Source: DATKPC01 sp035524275
GTDB lineage: Bacteria; Pseudomonadota; Gammaproteobacteria; Burkholderiales; Burkholderiaceae_F
Assembly (NCBI GenBank): GCA_035524275.1
Contig: DATKPC010000051.1
Span: 1 to 64,000 of the forward strand
Length of the DNA stretch: 64,000 nucleotides
Direction: 5' to 3'
This document shows positions 62,116-64,000 of this stretch, one piece after another; within the stretch, counting starts at the first letter, position 1, and the number at the start of each line of letters is the position of its first letter. The position numbers were made by a program, and so were the translations under genes. The notes under the pieces are model-generated. The model searched no databases, was not told where the DNA came from, and saw only the letters and a program-made list of their open reading frames with translations.

Positions 62116-63249
62116 ATGTCGAATCCCCTCGACAAGCGGCAACTGACGCAGTTCGCCGATTCGCTCCGCAGGTTTCGGCAGTTCGTTCGCCACCGCGCGG
62201 ATAGTGTGGCTCGCGCGGACGACCGGGATCCGGTTGAGCGTCGCGCGATGTTGCTCGAGGAAATCGACGGCCTTGCGAAGTTGATCGACGAATCGGTCGG
62301 GGATGCCGACGAGGCGGATTCCGGAACGGAGTGCCATCCAGAGCAAGACGCCGTAGCCGCGCCGCTCCGATGGGCTTCGGTTTCCGAATCGGTCGGGCGG
62401 CGGTCCCTCCACGCTGACGCGGGCGAGTCCTTTCCCGGACTCTCGAGGCTCCTTGGAGGCCCGTCCGTGCTGATCCCGTCGACAGCCGCCTCGCTGGCTG
62501 TCCATTTCTTGAGCCCGTACCGCGTGATCTGCAACGGCGAGCCGGTTTCCGGCTGGCCAAACTGCCGTGGAAAGCGGATCTTCAATTACTTGATCACACA
62601 CCGGCATCGCCCAGTTCCGAAGGAAGTCCTGATGGATCGCTTCTGGCCGGATGTCGAACCCGACAATGCGCGCAACAACCTCAACATGGCGATCTACGGT
62701 CTGCGCAAGCTGCTCGGGGGCCACGACGGGAATCGTTCGCTCGTCGTCTTCAAGGATGGCTGCTATTCGATTCGACAGGACGTCGAGATCTGGGTGGACG
62801 CCGAAGCTTTCATGCAGGACGCCTCGGCGGGGACGGAATTCGATCGACGTGGGGATGTCGCCGCTGCAATCGAAGCCTATCGGCGCGCCGAAGCCATCTA
62901 TCAGAACGACTACCTCGCGGACGAGCGGGAAGACGACTGGCTACTTGAGGTTCGGCAGAAGTTTCGCAACGTGTTTCTCGCCGTGACTGATCGACTCAGT
63001 CGTTACTATTTTGACGATGGACGCTTCGAGGCGTGCCTGTGGACCTCAGCGCGGATGCTGGCTGTGGACCGTTGCGATGAACGCGTGCATTGCCGGATGA
63101 TTCGCGCATTCGCGCGACTGGGTCAGCATCATCTGGCGGTCCGGCAGTATTTTGCCTGTCGCGATGCCCTGGCGCAGGAACTGGGGACGACGCCCGGCGT
63201 GGAGATCGTCCGGCTTTTCGATCGCGTTCGCCGGCGACTGGACGTTTGA
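62116..63249 (+). CDS. SARP/BTAD-domain transcriptional regulator
   Basis: A 377-residue regulator. Residues about 125-222 form an OmpR-type winged helix (RIFNYLITHRHRPVPKEVL, NARNNLNMAIYGLRKLLG, VVFKDGCYSIR) and about 229-377 a helical BTAD domain (AAIEAYRRAEAIYQNDYLAD and ARLGQHHLAVRQYFACRDAL). The ~120-residue N-terminal extension is charged and of unknown fold. SARP-type regulators activate secondary-metabolite clusters in actinobacteria and are less common in proteobacteria. Divergent from the fusion-protein operon, it is the natural candidate regulator. The start at 62116 has no clear Shine-Dalgarno; the in-frame extension to 61990 is rejected. Confidence 0.82.
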   Translation: MSNPLDKRQLTQFADSLRRFRQFVRHRADSVARADDRDPVERRAMLLEEIDGLAKLIDESVGDADEADSGTECHPEQDAVAAPLRWASVSESVGRRSLHADAGESFPGLSRLLGGPSVLIPSTAASLAVHFLSPYRVICNGEPVSGWPNCRGKRIFNYLITHRHRPVPKEVLMDRFWPDVEPDNARNNLNMAIYGLRKLLGGHDGNRSLVVFKDGCYSIRQDVEIWVDAEAFMQDASAGTEFDRRGDVAAAIEAYRRAEAIYQNDYLADEREDDWLLEVRQKFRNVFLAVTDRLSRYYFDDGRFEACLWTSARMLAVDRCDERVHCRMIRAFARLGQHHLAVRQYFACRDALAQELGTTPGVEIVRLFDRVRRRLDV

Positions 63250-63480
63250 GTTCCGCGCCCATGCGGCGTGAATTTCACCGCTTCGATCAGAAACGCCTGC
63301 GGAAAAAATTGAGCGCTACTTGATTGGCGAGTGAGTACGCCCGCCGATCATGGGTCCTGTCGGGGCGCTCATGCGATTGGCGCATAACGTCCCCGCACCG
63401 GCGGGCGGATCGAGTCCGTGAAAATTCGGACTTTCAACCGCAACACAGCCGGCAATTCAACCTTCCACGGAGCTCATGCC

Positions 63481-63954
63481 ATGCCGCTTCAGTCAAATGC
63501 TCTTTTCCAGCCGCACCAGGGGCCGGCGATCGACATCAGCGAGATCACGCCCCTCGCTGTCTCTTCGTCGCTTGCCAACGCGCCTTCGATCAATATCTTT
63601 CCGCCGAATACGCCCTTCTCATGGACCATGGGTGTCCGGCTTTCGGGTACGAGCGTGCCGGCGCATGCCATCGCCGACAAGCTGACTTTCACCGGGCAGT
63701 TGGAGCCGCTCGTGGGGCCGGGAACCGCGGTTGTCGTCGGCTCGCAAGTCCTTTCGGCGCCGACGAGTTCGAATCTCGCTGGCACGCCGCCGACCGCGGA
63801 TTACGTCGCCCTGGTGACGTTCACGCCGACGCCGGGCCAGATTCCGCCCGGGGCGTACATGCTCACCGTGGTCGTGACGGCCACGGCCGGTGCCGTGCCG
63901 ATCGACATTGCCGGCTTCGACCAGGTGATCGTGCAGGTGGCCCCGGGCGCGTAG
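63481..63954 (+). CDS. Hypothetical beta-rich protein
   Basis: A 157-residue protein, hydrophobic and rich in Ala, Pro, Ser and Thr, with no cysteines and no signal peptide. The alternating pattern (ADYVALVTFTPTPGQIPPGA, YMLTVVVTATAGAVP) suggests an immunoglobulin-like beta sandwich. GGAG lies nine bases before ATG 63481; a GTG at 63418 would add 21 residues. It follows the SARP-type gene on the same strand after 231 bases. No known family was recognised. Confidence 0.6.
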   Translation: MPLQSNALFQPHQGPAIDISEITPLAVSSSLANAPSINIFPPNTPFSWTMGVRLSGTSVPAHAIADKLTFTGQLEPLVGPGTAVVVGSQVLSAPTSSNLAGTPPTADYVALVTFTPTPGQIPPGAYMLTVVVTATAGAVPIDIAGFDQVIVQVAPGA

Positions 63955-64000
63955 TTCGATGACGCGGATTACCCGCACAGCACGCGATCCCGGCTCCGGC

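Overview
The window is GC-rich (roughly two thirds G+C) with dense, often overlapping genes. It looks like a chromosomal segment of a betaproteobacterium, probably Burkholderiales or a relative. Supporting families are a HiPIP, an AtuA/acyl-CoA carboxylase cluster, a NAD-linked formate dehydrogenase, an OxlT-type carrier, a MocR regulator and a DmeRF pair. No rRNA, convincing tRNA, CRISPR array, intact insertion sequence or phage gene was seen, so the taxon is an inference from gene families and composition.

1-10.8 kb: one + strand catabolic operon (enoyl-CoA hydratase/isomerase, AtuA, biotin carboxylase, separate biotin carrier, carboxyltransferase, acyl-CoA dehydrogenase, acyl-CoA synthetase, TetR regulator). 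Its content parallels the acyclic-terpene (atu) or leucine/isovalerate (liu) pathways: activate a branched acid to its CoA ester, dehydrogenate, carboxylate, hydrate. A palindrome upstream is a candidate operator. Two small YCII and SRPBCC genes follow.

10.8-26.3 kb: a PhnD/C/E/E-like ABC importer lies divergent to selD, which points to selenium-oxyanion uptake feeding selenophosphate synthesis. Next come a glutamine-synthetase-like ligase divergent from a MocR regulator with repeated GGTCC half-sites, a HiPIP, a pirin, an MBL-fold hydrolase, an OxlT-like carrier, a cupin, a chemoreceptor and an exported orphan.

26.3-37.4 kb: a molybdenum/tungsten block. It holds mobA, a two-subunit formate dehydrogenase (NuoE-NuoF fusion plus a Cys-type catalytic subunit), fdhD, a near-consensus ModE operator in front of an unknown small gene, both subunits of the molybdenum storage protein, a REP-like palindromic element and a tungstate importer (tupBCA). 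Import, storage, cofactor maturation and one consuming enzyme sit together.

37.7-48.5 kb: a membrane TIR protein overlaps a gene for an exported, zinc-peptidase-like protein and is followed by a small duplicated-domain protein. On the - strand lies a run of secreted proteins: two paralogous subtilases, each with exactly eight C-terminal hexapeptide repeats, a mini-lipoprotein and a 737-residue secreted protein.

48.5-64 kb: a DmeR/DmeF nickel-cobalt efflux pair with a perfect CsoR/RcnR-type operator, a DUF1906 glycoside-hydrolase-like protein, then an accessory region. That region has a second TIR protein, a class III nucleotide cyclase-ATPase-TPR protein, a 1586-residue protein joining DyP peroxidase, P450-like and SGNH-hydrolase parts, a small possible permuted-papain protein, a SARP/BTAD regulator and an orphan. 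The peroxidase/P450-like/hydrolase fusion with its neighbour is the best candidate for an undescribed system. The molybdenum block with its ModE-box small gene and the repeat-tailed subtilase pair come next.
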